64,000 bases of DNA, taken from the NCBI GenBank assembly GCA_023362775.1, contig JALMGJ010000002.1, positions 106,343,981 to 106,407,980 on the forward strand, given 5' to 3'. Of this stretch, positions 29,908 through 42,708 are shown piece after piece. Made by a program: the position numbers and the translations under genes. Below the pieces are notes generated by a model. It worked only from the letters and a program-made list of their open reading frames with translations. It was not told the DNA's origin and searched no databases. Origin of the DNA: Charina bottae. Taxonomy: Eukaryota; Chordata; Lepidosauria; Squamata; Charinaidae. Numbering within the stretch: the stretch's first letter is position 1; each line of letters opens with the position of its first letter.

Positions 29908-32384
29908 TGACACACCAGTTCCTAAAGAAAATAGATTTTAAAAACATTTGTTACCAATTCTATTATTTATATTATATGTGAAGGAGGCATATATTAAATG
30001 GATTTATTTTTTAGAAAAAAAAATAGAAAAATAATGCAATTTTGCCAGTTGTGCTGTCATTTCATTTTTGCATTTTTTTTTCATTTCCATTGAAATTTAT
30101 ATTTTGTTATTTAAGTTTTTATTTGCAGTACACTTTTCATATTTCACCTGTCTTTATCAAACATACATGTGTTAACTACAAGGAACAGTATTGGCAGCAT
30201 ATGCAGTCCTTATCATTTATTTCATTCCATTCTATTTCCACAAGTTCTTGGGAGAGGAAAATGAACTCAATTATGCTAATTATAGTGCTAATTATAATTA
30301 TAATTATTAAAAAAATTCTCCTCCTTGCAGTTCAAAATTTTATAAAAGAAAACCTTGTGTATCAAACATCTACTAAATGGGCCAAGTATCCTGGCTAGTA
30401 GGCCAATGCATCATTTCCAATGCATCATTTACCTGTATCTGGTAGGCTACCAGCATGTTTGTATATGTTTGTCCTGACCACACAGTGGTTTTCACCTGGC
30501 CGTGCTACTTTTCTATAATTGGGTTTTCTGTTACTTTTGATATGGCTTGGTTGCAACAAGATGGATCTGAGAAGCATTCAGAGTTCCCTTGTGGGGAGAT
30601 GGAGCGGTATATAAATTGAAACATAAATAAATAAAAAATAAATTCATGAAATCGTTTCCATCATTTGACTCAGGAAAATAACTATCTTATTTAATCAGGA
30701 CCTCATACAGTAACTTCTTATTTGTCTGTTAGCTATCTAAGTTTGGGCATAGCTTTGGAAGTCAATACATTTGGTAATTGAGTGGTATATAAAAAAAGAA
30801 CAAAATAAATATATGGAGTTAGAACAGTCTTTATTTTTGACTTTGGAAGTCTGCTGAAAGGTATATAGCAAGGCTGTCTTTTCTTAAAAGGGTAAAAGGA
30901 CTTGTTTTCAAACAAAAGAACTATGAATGTTTTCCTTAAATTGAAACAGGCATAATACTTATTTCCTGTGTCTTTGAGATTAAAATGTAACTATTAAAAA
31001 CAACATGATTCTCTACTTCATAACTCTCTCCTATACTTACAGTAATGTTCCCCCCCCCCTTTTTTAAGGGGAAAAAGTCTTTTCATCCTTTTTAAAAATG
31101 TACTCATCTTAGATACTAATGTATATCTCCTGATCTGGTTGTGTAGAGATTGAACTTGCCATAGGCTTAACACAATTGTGGGAAATAGCATGGAAGGGAT
31201 CGATAAAGCAGCATCAGCCTTTGAGATAGTGAATCTCTACAGGACATTTTGGTTTAACTCTGTGTTAATATTCTATATCCCACCCCCATCCTGGAATATG
31301 ACTTTTTAAAAAATAGAAAGGGGGAAGAATAGAAGAAAAATATGATATTTAGGGTTAATGAGAGGGTGCCACCCCCTGCCCATTCTCAACCCTATTCTCA
31401 GGGTTAAAAGAAAAAAAGAGGTTTTTTTTTTCACATTGTCAGGTAGTTTGGAGAAATTCTGAAGAGATGGGGCAGTTGTATTCTTAACAGAGAGCAGCAG
31501 TCAAATACTTCTTTTGTTTTTATAGTCTTTTTTAATTTTAGATTTTTTCTGCCATATCATATATGAAAGAATTCCCATAATTGCTATACTAATTGGATAT
31601 TAGCATTAAAAATTGTCTCCTTTTTGGGGGGAGGGGGGAGGGGAAAAAAGAATTCTACAGAGTTTGAATCTTGAATAGTAAATATTGTGTAACATTTTCT
31701 CCAGTATGAAGGGACAGTTATAGAGGAAACTCTGCTTGTAAAATGAACATTATGCAGATGATGCAGTGATTGAGATTTTTAATTGACCAAATGGTCAGTT
31801 TGGCTTTCTACTATATTCACTATTTTTTTTCAAAAAAAAGCTTTCAAGGTTTTTTTAAAATCCTTTATTGAAAAATTACAAATCTTGGGAAAATGTATAA
31901 AATGAACCCAGTTAAATTCTCACCCATGTCAATAGGAGGAAAAATTGAGAAGCTTAATATGGGAGGTTATGCAGTATAAGCAGTGGGCAGCCATTCTACC
32001 CAGCATATTTACTGTTGTTGTTGTTGTTGTTGTTGTTTTACAGAAGGCTATAGAAAGTATGCATCTCTGGAACATGCTGCTAATTATAATGTTTGTAGAT
32101 TAGTTAACTTTATTCTACCATTCAACCAAAATCTAGTTACAGGAAAGTTGTCTTTGTTTTTAGTTCAGTGGTCTTCAGTTGCCTACCCCCTTGGTCAAGA
32201 ATTGACAAGAAAGTATCAATAGCCAGTTTATCAAGTTTATGGAGGAATTAAGAACTTGAACTAGGCTCTTATTCTTGGCAGACAATAGACTTCTAAATTA
32301 AGAAACATTGCAAAGCAATAGGAGGTTTGGCAACATTTCCTCTAAATACTAGAATGCTTTCAAAATAAAATAATGTACAGTAAT
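29908..32384. other. Long AT-rich stretch, one LINE tail and a (TTG)n run
   Basis: No gene is seen. A short CR1/L2-like tail (TTCCCTTGTGGGGAGATGGA, then GCGGTATATAAATT and TAAA units) lies at about 30575-30640. A TTG repeat lies at 32011-32036. Poly-C and poly-T tracts occur near 31050. Confidence 0.5.
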
Positions 32385-33310
32385 AAAAATGCATCCTGAG
32401 TGTGGGATGATAAAGCTGCAGGCAAAGTGTTAAAAACATGGATGTGGTTTGCATCTCCACCTGATATTTCAAAGAACGTTGCTATTTTTCTCCTCTACAA
32501 AGGAAAAGTATCAAGAGCAAGAATGAATGCAAAAACTATATGGAGATTACTTTGATGTGTACCTGGGAAGATTTTTGACAGAATTTTGATTGAAGGGTAC
32601 AAGACATATGATAGAAAAGCTCCCAAAACATTTATGTTTGCTTTGAAGCTAAAAGGCCCTAAGAAAGCAATTTATTATTTATGTTCAAGGATTTTTCCCA
32701 GGTTGCATTTTGTTGCAGGTGGATCTGTTTTAAATACTAGAGATTTTTTTCCACAGAGGTGACAATGAATAATGTTTGGGAAGAGCAGTGTGACTATGCT
32801 GAGTAGTGGATGTACTGACAAGAGTTTTGCTCTTCAGTAGGTCATTGAGCAATGCATGAATGTGAGAAAGTTGATTTTATGTTTGATGATGTAATGTTCT
32901 GGGTGACTATGGGCTGAAGGTTGGTTGTTGAATGTGATGCAAGCAATTTGTATTGGATCTTGGAAATGTATAAGGAATACATATGGTGAGATAACAGTGT
33001 GTTGGTAAGGGATGTGAATGTGTGTAGTTTTGTACGCAGATGATGCTCTAAAATTAGCTGACAACCTGTATGATTTGTAGCAGATGTTAGAGAGATTGCA
33101 TGATGCAAGAAGGAGTATGCATATTAAAATCAAACACAAAGATACTTGTGTTTCACACAGAATATAAGGCAAATGGTTGCAAACTATATATACATTGTGA
33201 AAAAAGTAAGCAGGTACATGAATTTTTATGCCTTGGTAGAAATTTAGTAAAAATGAGAAAATGGATGGAAAAAAATTTAGATAGATAAATTGTGATATAA
33301 ATGTTAATGG
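32385..33310 (+). pseudogene. Ancient RTE-like LINE reverse transcriptase relic
   Basis: Scattered plus-strand pieces recall RTE-type RT: a MCVPGKIFDRILIEGYK-like block near 32560-32600, an FVLYADDALKLADN-like active-site block near 33025-33055, and a TKILVFHTEYKANGCKLY to VHEFLCLGRN stretch at 33130-33250 followed by degenerate VN repeats. Many stops separate them, so this is old and inactive. RTE, Rex3 or RTE-X cannot be told apart here. The minus-strand frames at 32834-33392 are shadows of this relic. Confidence 0.55.
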
Positions 33311-36239
33311 GTAATGTTGGTGTTTTAAATATTCCAGAAACACTTTGCAATTGAGAGATCAAATAAAGACAAAAGACTTTTTCAGCAAACATTATATATA
33401 TTAATAAAAAAACATAACTACAAAATCCTCTTCACACAGAGAGATAGCCTCAGCATAATTTACAGAGACAAAAAAACAGCAGAGCAGAGAACAAAGAAGA
33501 ATCAAGGCACACTTTGCAACACAAAGAACATGTTAATATATACCTTTTTACATATAGGTCAAAACAATTATTTACCATGGTAACCCACTTATCAGTCCTA
33601 AAACAAACAAAAGATTGAACTCTGAACCTGGCCCATACTTAAAGAAAACAAAAGAATGCCTTGCAATGCCAGACTTGCTGGCACCACAGTCTTGTGATCC
33701 AAATTCTTGTTTCCAAGCTAGCGGAAAATATCTTCTGATTCAAATTCTTTTTAAATCATAAAACCACAATAGGTAATATGTAGCCTACTGTAAGGAATGA
33801 ATGTTTGTCAAAAGAAAATATGGCTGTGTATAAAAGCATGCTTCTGTCCCCTTATTAAATAAAAGTAAGAATCAGGTATATCAGGAGAAATCTAAAAGGA
33901 AGGTACATGCAATGTAAAAGGAAGGCAATATGTTTTAGTAAAATAATTGTTATATTAAAAAATGAATGGGCGCTGAATAAATGTGGATTGAATACAAAAG
34001 TGAATGATTAGTACGAAAGAAGTATGTTGAGATAGTTTGTCATACAGGAAGAATGAATTAAGATTGAATCACATAACAAATACATGAAGGATTGGATTGA
34101 GAAGAGAAAGACCAAGAAAGTTGTGGTCAGATGTCTCTGGTGATTTCTTCAGGATGAAAGAAATAAGAATAAAATATCAATGGTCTATATATGTGGTGGA
34201 ATCCAGGAGATAGGAGGTATAGAAGATACCTGAATAACATTGGTGTAAACTAGATTTAGCTATATTTCCTTTTAAAAATTTCTTACCTCATGTCTTTAAG
34301 TTGAAAATATTTCAAGTTATATTCGTAAATGAAAGATACTGTGATACTTAGAGAAAAAAATAGAGGATTCCAAGGAACCAATGTGGCAGAAAATGAGCAA
34401 GACTTGGAATTCAAAGAAAAAGAAGAAGGAACATTTTTTCTCAAGACAATGGATATAGATACTATTCTGAAGCTTAGCAGGTTTGTGTTTGGTCAGAATC
34501 TGGACTAAAGCCAATCTAAGAACTCCAACTATATGAACTTCATTTAATACAGAATATAAATGTGACAGAATATTTATTTATTTGTTTGTTTGTTTGTTTT
34601 CTTGTCTTTATTAGATAAATATAATCAAATCCAGGTGTGTGTGTGTGTGTATAGACATGCATGCATGGACATGCAAACACGTACACACACATACGTACAT
34701 ATACAAACACACACACACTCATATTCTTCTGGTTTTTATTACATTATATCTATCTGTATCACATCACATAAAGAGATGAGATGAGATGAGAAAATACTAC
34801 AAGAATTTAGATTCATAGGTAAGGCAAGATTGTATGAAGATTTAATTTAGTGAAGACTCAGACATTATACTATGACATAGAAAGATCTCTTTTCAAATAC
34901 TTTCCTATATTGTATCATGTTGCCTGTTCTATTTATATCCCATCCTATTCCTTAGAGTATACAGTAAAACAGGTCCATAGTCAGTACACATTAATTTCCT
35001 AATAAGAAATAAATGCTACACATTTTCCCCAGTGCTTCTCCAACATAAACCTTCATCAGGTTTTGAGATATCCAAACACTATAGAAATGCTCCTTAAATC
35101 AGTTAATGGCATTTTAAGTAATGTTTTCACACAATGGAGCCTTCGTGGATTAAACACAATATGTGCCACTTCAGCACAATATGTGCAACATTTCATCCTG
35201 TATATATTTTTACTGCTAGTTTGGGACAAATATATACAAGCAAAAATGAAGGGCCGTGATTTTATAAGAATTCCAATTTCTTACTCTCTGTTTCACTGAC
35301 ATATTCCCATACTCATTTGGTCATATGGCATCCTGTCATCTGGTGCCGTGATCTCTAATAAGAAAAATAAAAACATAGAGCCATGTGCTTGAGCATGACA
35401 TTCTGAGAGAAACTAATCTTTGCAAGGCTGTGTAATATAACATGGTTGGCAATTCAAGCTGCTGGCCACTTTATCACATTGGCTCCCTGGAGATATAAAG
35501 ACATTATCGTAAATATATAGGCAATAATATTCTTATTTTCCTTAAAATTGTCAACCTTCAGGCTTAGTCTGCAGCTATCTATCAAACAATAAAGGTTATG
35601 GCTTTTGTGCAGACATGTTTGATTTCTTGATGAATATAAATAATTTGTACTAAGGTTAACAGGAGTTTAAACCATGTTGAGAGGTAAAATGACTTATCAA
35701 GTGTTTTATTTCATAACACAAAACATTGTGCTAATCTAGATCCCAGCTCTGTAATCGCAAAGCAAAAATTGGATTCTAATATGAGTACCACATATAGATA
35801 ATCATAAAGAACTATCATTTATTAAAACAAAAATGTTTTCTGTGTAGCTATGTACTCTTAAGGGTTTATTCTATTTTATTTATCATTTATTTTATTATCT
35901 TGTTAAATGAATTTATATACTAATTTTATTTTAAAAATAGAACTGTAGCATTTGTCTTTATCAATCTTTCTTAGAGATGTTAGGAATTGAACAGCATGTC
36001 TTCTAATGTCCTTCATTTGATAAAAAAAAGTTAAGGCACAATATTATAACTAAAATTTAATTGATTTATTATAAATTAACACATAATAAATGATATACAT
36101 ATATAAAAAGGACAGGTCACTCAAAATAGTCAAAAAGTACTTTTTTTGTCTATATTTTGGTATTGAGTGACCATATCTCATCTTGTTTTGCCTTGTGTTT
36201 TTCCTGCTTATTATATTGTGAGCTGCCCAAAGTTGGAGT
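33311..36239. other. Long AT-rich stretch with TG/CA repeats
   Basis: A TG run at 34635-34652 faces a CA-rich stretch at 34676-34721, giving a weak foldback. 33360-33760 has poly(A)-signal-like and TATA-like strings on the minus strand but no bounded LTR could be shown. No gene is supported. Confidence 0.45.
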
Positions 36240-36253
36240 TTGGGCAACATCTA

Positions 36254-36585
36254 AAAAGGTAAAGGTTCCCCCCGCACATTTGTGCAGTCGTGTCCGACTC
36301 TAGGGGCCGGTGCTCATCTCCGTTTGTTAGCCGAAGAGCCAGCGTTGTCCGAAGACGCTTCCACGGTCATGTGGCCACATGACGTGTGTGGAACGCTGTT
36401 ACCTACCCACCGAAGTGGTACCTATTCATCTACTTGCATTTGCATGCTTTCAAATTGCTAGGTTGGCAAGAGCTGGAGCTACTGCAGGAGCTCACTCCGC
36501 ACGCAGGGCTAGGGATTCGAACCTCCGAACTTGCAATCTTCCGATCGACAAGCCTGGCGTCTTACCCGCTGAGCCACCACGCCCC
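36254..36585 (-). mobile_element. Sauria-type tRNA-derived SINE, 14-bp target duplication
   Basis: The minus strand begins with a tRNA-like head: an A-box-like GTGGCTCAGCGGGTAAG and the B box GGTTCGAATCCC (36512-36523 inverted). A long body follows, with a TTTACC-type tail at the left. The flanks TTGGGCAACATCTA are exact duplicates at 36240-36253 and 36586-36599. It is transcribed by RNA polymerase III and mobilised by a BovB-type LINE in known members. A second copy of similar length lies at 53587. Confidence 0.85.
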
Positions 36586-36599
36586 TTGGGCAACATCTA

Positions 36600-36969
36600 C
36601 ATTGACATAAATAATTAAAGACACACATACATTTCAATTCGTCAAACATTAGCTAAGGGAGAAATTCTAAATCTCTAATATGCTGAAATTAGATCAGGAA
36701 AAGAATGAATTGTCCTCTGATCCTGATTTCTTTATGTCTACGTTTTTTTAAAAAAAAATTAAAGGTATCCAGCAACCTTTTTCAGTCTTTTGTATCTCAT
36801 TTCTGGTTTTGAAAACTAACCCCAACTAACCCAAGATCACTGAGAGTTGTTCTCTACCAATTACGATTAGTAACCAATCTTAGATAAGTTGGGTTTTCCA
36901 ATACAAAAAAATGCAAATAGCTATTGAAAATCTGTATGTAAGTCAGCATCTATGTATAGCATTGATCAA
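36600..36969. other. AT-rich stretch without recognised features
   Basis: Nothing is supported between the SINE and the possible CR1 relic. Confidence 0.4.
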
Positions 36970-37340
36970 TATCTTTCTAATATCTTAGACAAAAGAGTAA
37001 TGGAGCTGCTCAAAAATTTGCAGATGGCACAACATTGGGGGCTAGAAAAAAGCATTGTTCAAGATTATGTCTGTAGGACAGAAAAATAAGATCCAACTTA
37101 TGAACCGAATTTTAGTAGATATTAATATAAAGTCCTGTATTGGTTAGAAAAATGACATGAACAAATATAAGTTATTTTATACCTGGAATGATAGTGGTAT
37201 GCTGTAAAAAGCATTTATACTTTTTAGGATATTACAAACTCAACATGAACCTGTGGTATCTTTAATCAACTTTGGGATGCAGGCATTGGGTAGAACAATA
37301 GTACCAGAGTTATGCGATTATAAGCTAACTAATAGTCCTG
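36970..37340 (+). pseudogene. Possible CR1 LINE relic
   Basis: AAAATTTGCAGATGGCACAA followed by CATTGGGGG recalls the CR1 RT active-site region (F-A-D-D-T-K-L-G). Downstream AAAGTCCTGTATTGGTTAGA and a TAAGTTATTTTATACCTGGA motif resemble the segment after it. No frame stays open. Low confidence; could be another old retroelement. Confidence 0.3.
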
Positions 37341-38768
37341 TACTTCAAGACAGCATTCCAGAGTTTTCTCTGCTATTACTAAAACAATAAGATAGTAAGA
37401 TCTTCTAAGTCCTCAGTGAATAGTGTCCTTGTTTGCTAATCCTTTAATGTTAGAACAGCAGAGTCCAGTTATTTTCTTGATGTGTAACAAATAAGACCAT
37501 AGGTAAAAGTAAACACTGTTGAGCTCAGCTCCTGGCGATGACATGAACATCTCTATGTAGTTTTCTAAGCAACAGTATAGAAGTAACTTGCCATTGCCTT
37601 CTCCTAAGATATCTTGCCTACAGTCCTGTTTTTTCTAGTGATCTCCCATTCAAGTCCTACTCAGGTCCCATCTTCTTCATTTTTTTCAAGATCAACCATC
37701 TGCTGAGGCAAAACCATAGCAAAAAACTGTAAGAGTACATTTAATAACAAAGTTACAAGTTTTGCTAGTACTTTTCTTTCCCCTAAAAAACACTATCCTT
37801 GTATCTTGTAAAATGTATGGCAACTAAAGAGTAAAACAAGTGAAATAAGTGTTTCATTTTAAAATGTTTATATTTGTTTTATGATATGGAAATAGAAGTT
37901 TATGAGAAAAAGAAAAAAAAAGAACACTTTTATGCTGTTTCAAAGGAGGATATATCTCCACTTTTATGCTTATGGTTTTTAAGCTTGGGTTTATATATTA
38001 TCTTTCATCACTTGAAGACATCATGATAAAAAAAAACACCTTTTCAGTTTTAAGCCAATACATTTATTAACACATTAACATGATTTCAAGCTAAGTGTTA
38101 AGTTGCAAAGTATATTCACACTTGGCACAGTTAAAAAGCTCTAATAATCTTGTGCAGTAATTCTGAACTCTTGGATTACACTAAAGGAAGTAAGTCCATG
38201 TACAAGTTAATAGAAAGCCAGTAAGAAAAGATTCTCAATCCCTAACCATCTCACTATGCGTAATGGAGCTAATTTAACTCTGAACTTCTGGTTTACTTTA
38301 CATTGAACATAATCAGTCGGATATATAAAAAAAGATGACATGAATGATGGCTAAAATTTACAAGCAGAAAAAGAGAGGCACAATCAGTTTAAGGCAGTAA
38401 ATGTTCCATTAATAAAATATTAAGCTCAATGTTTTGTTCTAAATTAACTATCTACTAATTAATACTTTTTTTTAAAAAAAAATCCTTTTTAAAAAAGGCT
38501 ATGAGTGAAAAAGAATTATCCTGAGAACATGTAATATCAGTTCGAGTTAAAAAAAATTCTATAAATTATAACATCTATAGCAGATAATCTGCTAAAAATG
38601 TCATATTAAATTCCCATTAGTGGTTTGCCTTCCATCCTTGAACATAAAAGAAATCTGTCCATTCATGCCAGTGGATGGATCCCCAGGGGCATGGATCTGG
38701 TGTTACCACCCAGCATATCTGGGTAATTGTCAGGTCCATCAAGCCTGAGGCATACTTGTCTGACCCCC
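37341..38768. other. AT-rich stretch with a possible SINE remnant
   Basis: 37500-37690 contains AACTTGCCATTGCCTTCTCC and a GATCTCCCATTCAAGTCC end, resembling part of a tRNA-derived SINE, too diverged to name. The rest shows no features. Confidence 0.4.
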
Positions 38769-39619
38769 TGTCAGAGCCCAGCTAGACTCTGACTCTGAAG
38801 AGGAAAACGAAACCTGTAAGCGAAGGCAAAACTTTGCTCCTAACAGGAGAAACGAAACCTTTCAGCAAGTTCAAGAGTTCAGATCCCCGGGCAGAACCCG
38901 TGATGCCAAAATGCCAGACAGCCGGATACCAAAGAAACAGGTTCAGCAGAACTCTTCTGGGAACGACTCAGCTGCGCAGGAGAATCCTGGTGCATTGATT
39001 GGTCAAGAACCAGGAACTAGCTTAGAAGCACCAATCAGTGCAAGACAGAGGCGGGATGAAAATGCACTAAACAGAGGGAGAGCCGGTTGGCTCTCGAAGA
39101 GAAAAAACATGCAGAGGGAAAGATAAGAGGAGCTTAGAGCCGGCAAGAGGCTGCCGGTGACAACCAACCTTCAGAGACCCCTGCTAGCAGCCAATCTTCG
39201 GAGCTTTGTCCCAGTGGAGAGCAGCTGACTTTCTACAGCAAATCCCAGCCTGCTTCTTGTGGTGAAGTTTTACGAAGCCTCAATGGAGCCAGCAGCTTCT
39301 ACCATCTCTGAGTTTACCCCAGCTGCAACAGAAGCTCAGATCTCTTCAGCAGTAAGGAGGAATGGAACCTCTGCTTGTCGTCCGTTCAGGTCGCCAGCTT
39401 CGCAGTGTTCAGTGGCTTTGGATCAGCAGTATTTCCAAGCCTCAGCTAAGTACCTTGCCTCTCCCTGCGTTTTGTTTCATACTAAAACCCCGCAGCCTTA
39501 TCCCTTCATTGGGGGTTCCTCCAGAAGCATGCCAGCCTTGCCTTGCTTTAGGCAAGTTGCCTAGTGGTGCCAACTCAGTCTGCCTTGGCAGTTCTAGCCC
39601 TGTAGTGATGCCAACCCAG

Positions 39620-39913
39620 TCTGATTCCAGCAGTTCCAGTTACTCCAGGGATCCAGCCCAGTCTGCTTATAGCAGTTCCAGTTACTCCAGGGATCCAACC
39701 CAGTCTGCTTCCAGCAGTTCCAGTTACTCCAGGGATCCAGCCCAGTCTGCTTCCAGCAGTTCCAGTTACTCCAGGGATCCAGTCCAGTCTGCTTCCAGCA
39801 GTTCCAGTTACTCCAGGGATCCAGCCCAGTCTGCTTATAGCAGTTCCAGTTACTCCAGGGATCCAGCTCAGTCTGCATCCAGCAGTTCCAGTTACTCCAA
39901 GGATCCAGTCCAT
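39620..39913 (+). repeat. 42-bp minisatellite, seven units, Ser-rich reading frame
   Basis: There are seven contiguous 42-base units with few differences. In one frame each reads as SASSSSSYSRDPAQ-like 14-residue units without stops. It lies in an open 203-codon stretch (39362-39973) with no other motif. The length divisible by three may be chance or a sign of former coding in the retroelement. Confidence 0.85.
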
Positions 39914-40244
39914 TCTGCCTATCCAGTTCCAGTTCAGTTCCAATACCGTGTGGTTCCAGTTCCCATGTCTTGAGGAACCAGTCTAGTTGACAAAGAAGTT
40001 CCAGCACCTTGAGGAACCAGTCCAGTTGACCCAGCAGCTCCAGTACCTTGAGGAACCAGTCCAGTCTACCCAGTAGTTCTAGTTGCCCTGTACTTCCATC
40101 CCAGTCTACCTGTAGGTCAGGTGTATCCAGCTCCAGAGTATCCTGCCTAGTGAATCCAGCCCCAGAGAATCCTGCCATTGTGAATCCAGTTCCAGAGGAG
40201 CTTACCTAAAAGGACTCTAGTCAATTGAGCCAACTGTTTCTTAC

Positions 40245-41703
40245 TATCTACCCCATAAGCTATTTAAAATCCTAAAAGATGATGCTGTTAAAGTGCTGCA
40301 CTCAATATGCCAACAAATTTGGAAAACTCATCAGTGGCCACAGGATTGGAAAACGTCAGTTTACGTTCCAATTCCAAAGAAGGGCAATGCCAAAGAATAT
40401 TCAAACTACCGTACAATTGCGCTCATTTCACATGCTAGAAAGGTTATGCTCAAAATCCTACAAGCTAGGCTTCAGCAGTATGTGAACTGAGAACTACCAG
40501 AAGTGCAAGCTGGGTTTTGAGGAGGCAGAGGAACTAGAGATCAGATTGCCAACATTCACTGGATCATGGAAAAAGCAAGAGAGTTCCAGAAAAACATCTA
40601 CTTCTGCTTCATTGACTACGCTAAATCCTTTGATTGTGTGGATCACAACGAACGGTGAAAATTCTTAAAGAGATGGGAGTACCAGACCACCTTACCTGTC
40701 TCCTGAGAAACCTGTATGTGGGTCAAGAAGCAACAGTTAGAACCTGACATGGAACAACCAATTGGTTCAAAATTGGGAAAGGGGTATGACAAGGCTGTAT
40801 ATTATCACCCTGCTTATTTAACTTATATGCAGAGTACATCATGAGAAATGCTGGGCTGGATGAATCACAAGCCGGAGTTAAGATTGCTGGGAGAAATATC
40901 AACAACCTCAGATATGCAGACGATACCACCCTAATGGCAGAAAGTGAAGAGGAACTAAAGATCATCTTGATGAGGGTGAAAGAGGAGAATGCAAAAGCTG
41001 GCTTGAAACTCAACATTAAAAAACTCAGATCATGGCATCTGGTCCCATCACTTCCTGGCAAATAGAAGGGGGAGAAATGGAAGCAGTGACAGATTTTATT
41101 TTCTTGGGCTCCAAGATCACCGCACATGGTGACTGCAGCCATGAAATTAAAAGACACTTGCTCCTTGGGAGGAAAGCTATGGCAAACCTAGACAGCATAT
41201 TAAAAAGCAGAGACATCACCATGCTGACAAAGGTCCATATAATTAAAGCTATGGTTTTCCCAGTAGTAATGTATGGCTGTGAGAGTTGGACCATAAGGAA
41301 GGCTGACCGCCGAAGAATTGATGCTTTTGAGCTGTGGTGCTGGAGAAGACTCTTGAGAGTCCCTTGGACTGCAAGGAGGTCAAATCAGTCAATCCTAAAG
41401 GAAATCAACCCTGACTGCTCATTGGAGGGACAGATACTGAAGCTGAAGCTCAAATACTTTGGCCACCTAATGCGAAGAGAGGACTCACTGGAAAAGACCC
41501 TGATGCTGGGAAAGACTGAAGGCAAAAGGAGAAGGGGACGGCAGAGGATGAGATGGTTAGATAGCATCACCGATGTAATGAACATGAATTTAAGTAAACT
41601 CCGGGAGACAGTGGAGGACAGGAAGGCCTGGCATGCTATGGTCCATGAGGTCACAAAGAGTTGGACATGACTAAACAATTGAACAACAACAACAACAACA
41701 ACA
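40245..41703 (+). mobile_element. BovB/RTE LINE, 5'-truncated
   Basis: Plus-strand fragments in order match BovB ORF2: LFKILKDDAVKVLHSICQQIW, VYVPIPKKGNAKEYSNYR, FIDYAKSFDCVDH, QGCILSPCLFNLYAEYIM, then the active site LRYADDTTLMAESEEEL. A long open stretch (41032-41670) carries FIFLGSKITAHGDCSHEIKR, MYGCESWTIRKADRRRIDAF and the ending VHEVTKSWT. It closes with TTGAA(CAA)n at 41684-41703, the usual BovB tail. It has several stops before 40840, so it is inactive, though the C-terminal 212 codons are open. BovB is widespread in squamates and is thought to have spread horizontally. Confidence 0.93.
41032..41670 (+). pseudogene. BovB ORF2 C-terminal open segment
   Basis: 212 codons remain open at the C-terminal end, covering the region after the RT active site, including the WCWRRLLRVPWTARRSNQS stretch and an RRGRQRMRWLDSITDVM basic segment. 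The upstream RT core lies in another frame and is interrupted. There is no independent start: the ATG at 41032 lies inside what is one polyprotein in intact BovB. Confidence 0.85.
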
Positions 41704-41830
41704 AACCAGTCTTGCTAAACATCCAGCAAGCTGATGGACTAATTCTTGTAAATAATTGTGTTTAATAAAGAAGTTATTCTTTAGAACCTGAGTAGGCTTC
41801 GTAGTCCAAGTGGACCAGCCAAACAGGACA

Positions 41831-42666
41831 CCCACTCTAAGCTACCTTTACCCAGAATTTTTCCACCTTACATAATTAAATTTTGTTAATTTAATTTTTA
41901 ATTAAATACTGCTGCTATGGAGTTACAACTTGTACAGTATGCTGTTAAAGTCATTATAGGAAGATGAGCAGCCTTATCATATAAATAAATGAATAAACAT
42001 TATAATGAGACAAGATTACCTGTAGTAGTGGTTCTGGAATAGGAATGGTTCCTATTAGGAGTAGGAATTTAGGAATAGGAATAGTAGTGGTTCTGGAATA
42101 GGAATCTGGAATCTGTAACATCCAGATTGTTTCAACTGAATGATAGATATACTGTATAAACTGACAACTGCTTGATGCCAATTAGCTATCGGAAACAAGA
42201 TTTGCACTGGGGACTATGGACATTAATGTCTTTGCAGGCACAGAAAACACTCAGCATAATGTTTTACATAAAAATAATTTCACACTGAGTGGAAACCATC
42301 TTTTTAAAAGGTTTTTTCTTTAAAAAAAACACACCTAATTTACATTTTCTTTTGTAGAGAAACAATTCATTGAATAAGAATAATAAATATTCTCAGTCTT
42401 CAGTTGTCCAATTTTTTTAAAGTATGACTGTGGTATACAAATTTCATTTGTTTTAAATGCACTGAATCTTCCTATCAATATAAACTAAGTTTTTAAAGGG
42501 AAAAAAGAACTTTACTTCACATTTGGGTACAAACTAATTTTGTATATTAATCATTATTTGCAACTTTGTATGATGCTATGTTGTTTCATGGAAATCATAT
42601 GAAATTTGTCAAATGAAAAAGAGAACCGTTCAACAACATGGAGGAATGAGTAAGAAGACAAATTGC
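41831..42666. other. AT-rich stretch without recognised features
   Basis: A short internally repeated segment (GGTTCTGGAATAGGAAT at about 42029 and 42090) is the only structure seen. Confidence 0.45.
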
Positions 42667-42669
42667 TAT

Positions 42670-42708
<39 letters not shown>

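Larger units (their letters stand above)
38769..41830 (+). mobile_element. Probable long solo LTR, carrying a minisatellite and a BovB insertion
   Basis: The left end TGTCAGAGCCCAGC resembles the start TGTCAGAGATC of the Gypsy LTR at 44542. The right part has AATAAA at 41764-41769 and an end AGCCAAACAGGACA. The flanks are CCCCC (38764-38768) and CCCAC (41831-41835), a 4 of 5 match. Without the BovB insertion the unit would be about 1.6 kb, long for an LTR but not unknown. No internal gag or pol is present. An old retroelement UTR rather than an LTR is possible. Confidence 0.5.

Noticed and set aside
32834..33343. 169-codon minus-strand frame
   Set aside because: It is the antisense of an RTE-like relic and has no motif of its own.
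33360..33760. Possible minus-strand LTR (TATA-like and poly(A)-like strings)
   Set aside because: No TG/CA ends with a target duplication could be defined, and no internal region or second copy is present.
34590..34784. Open frames over TG/CA repeats
   Set aside because: Simple-repeat translation only.
39620..39913. Regular repeat array, possible CRISPR
   Set aside because: Units are contiguous with no unique spacers, and the setting is a vertebrate genome. It is a minisatellite.
39362..39973. 203-codon Ser-rich open frame, a possible host gene
   Set aside because: Most of its length is the 42-base minisatellite, with the rest lying in LTR-like sequence. No other motif is present.
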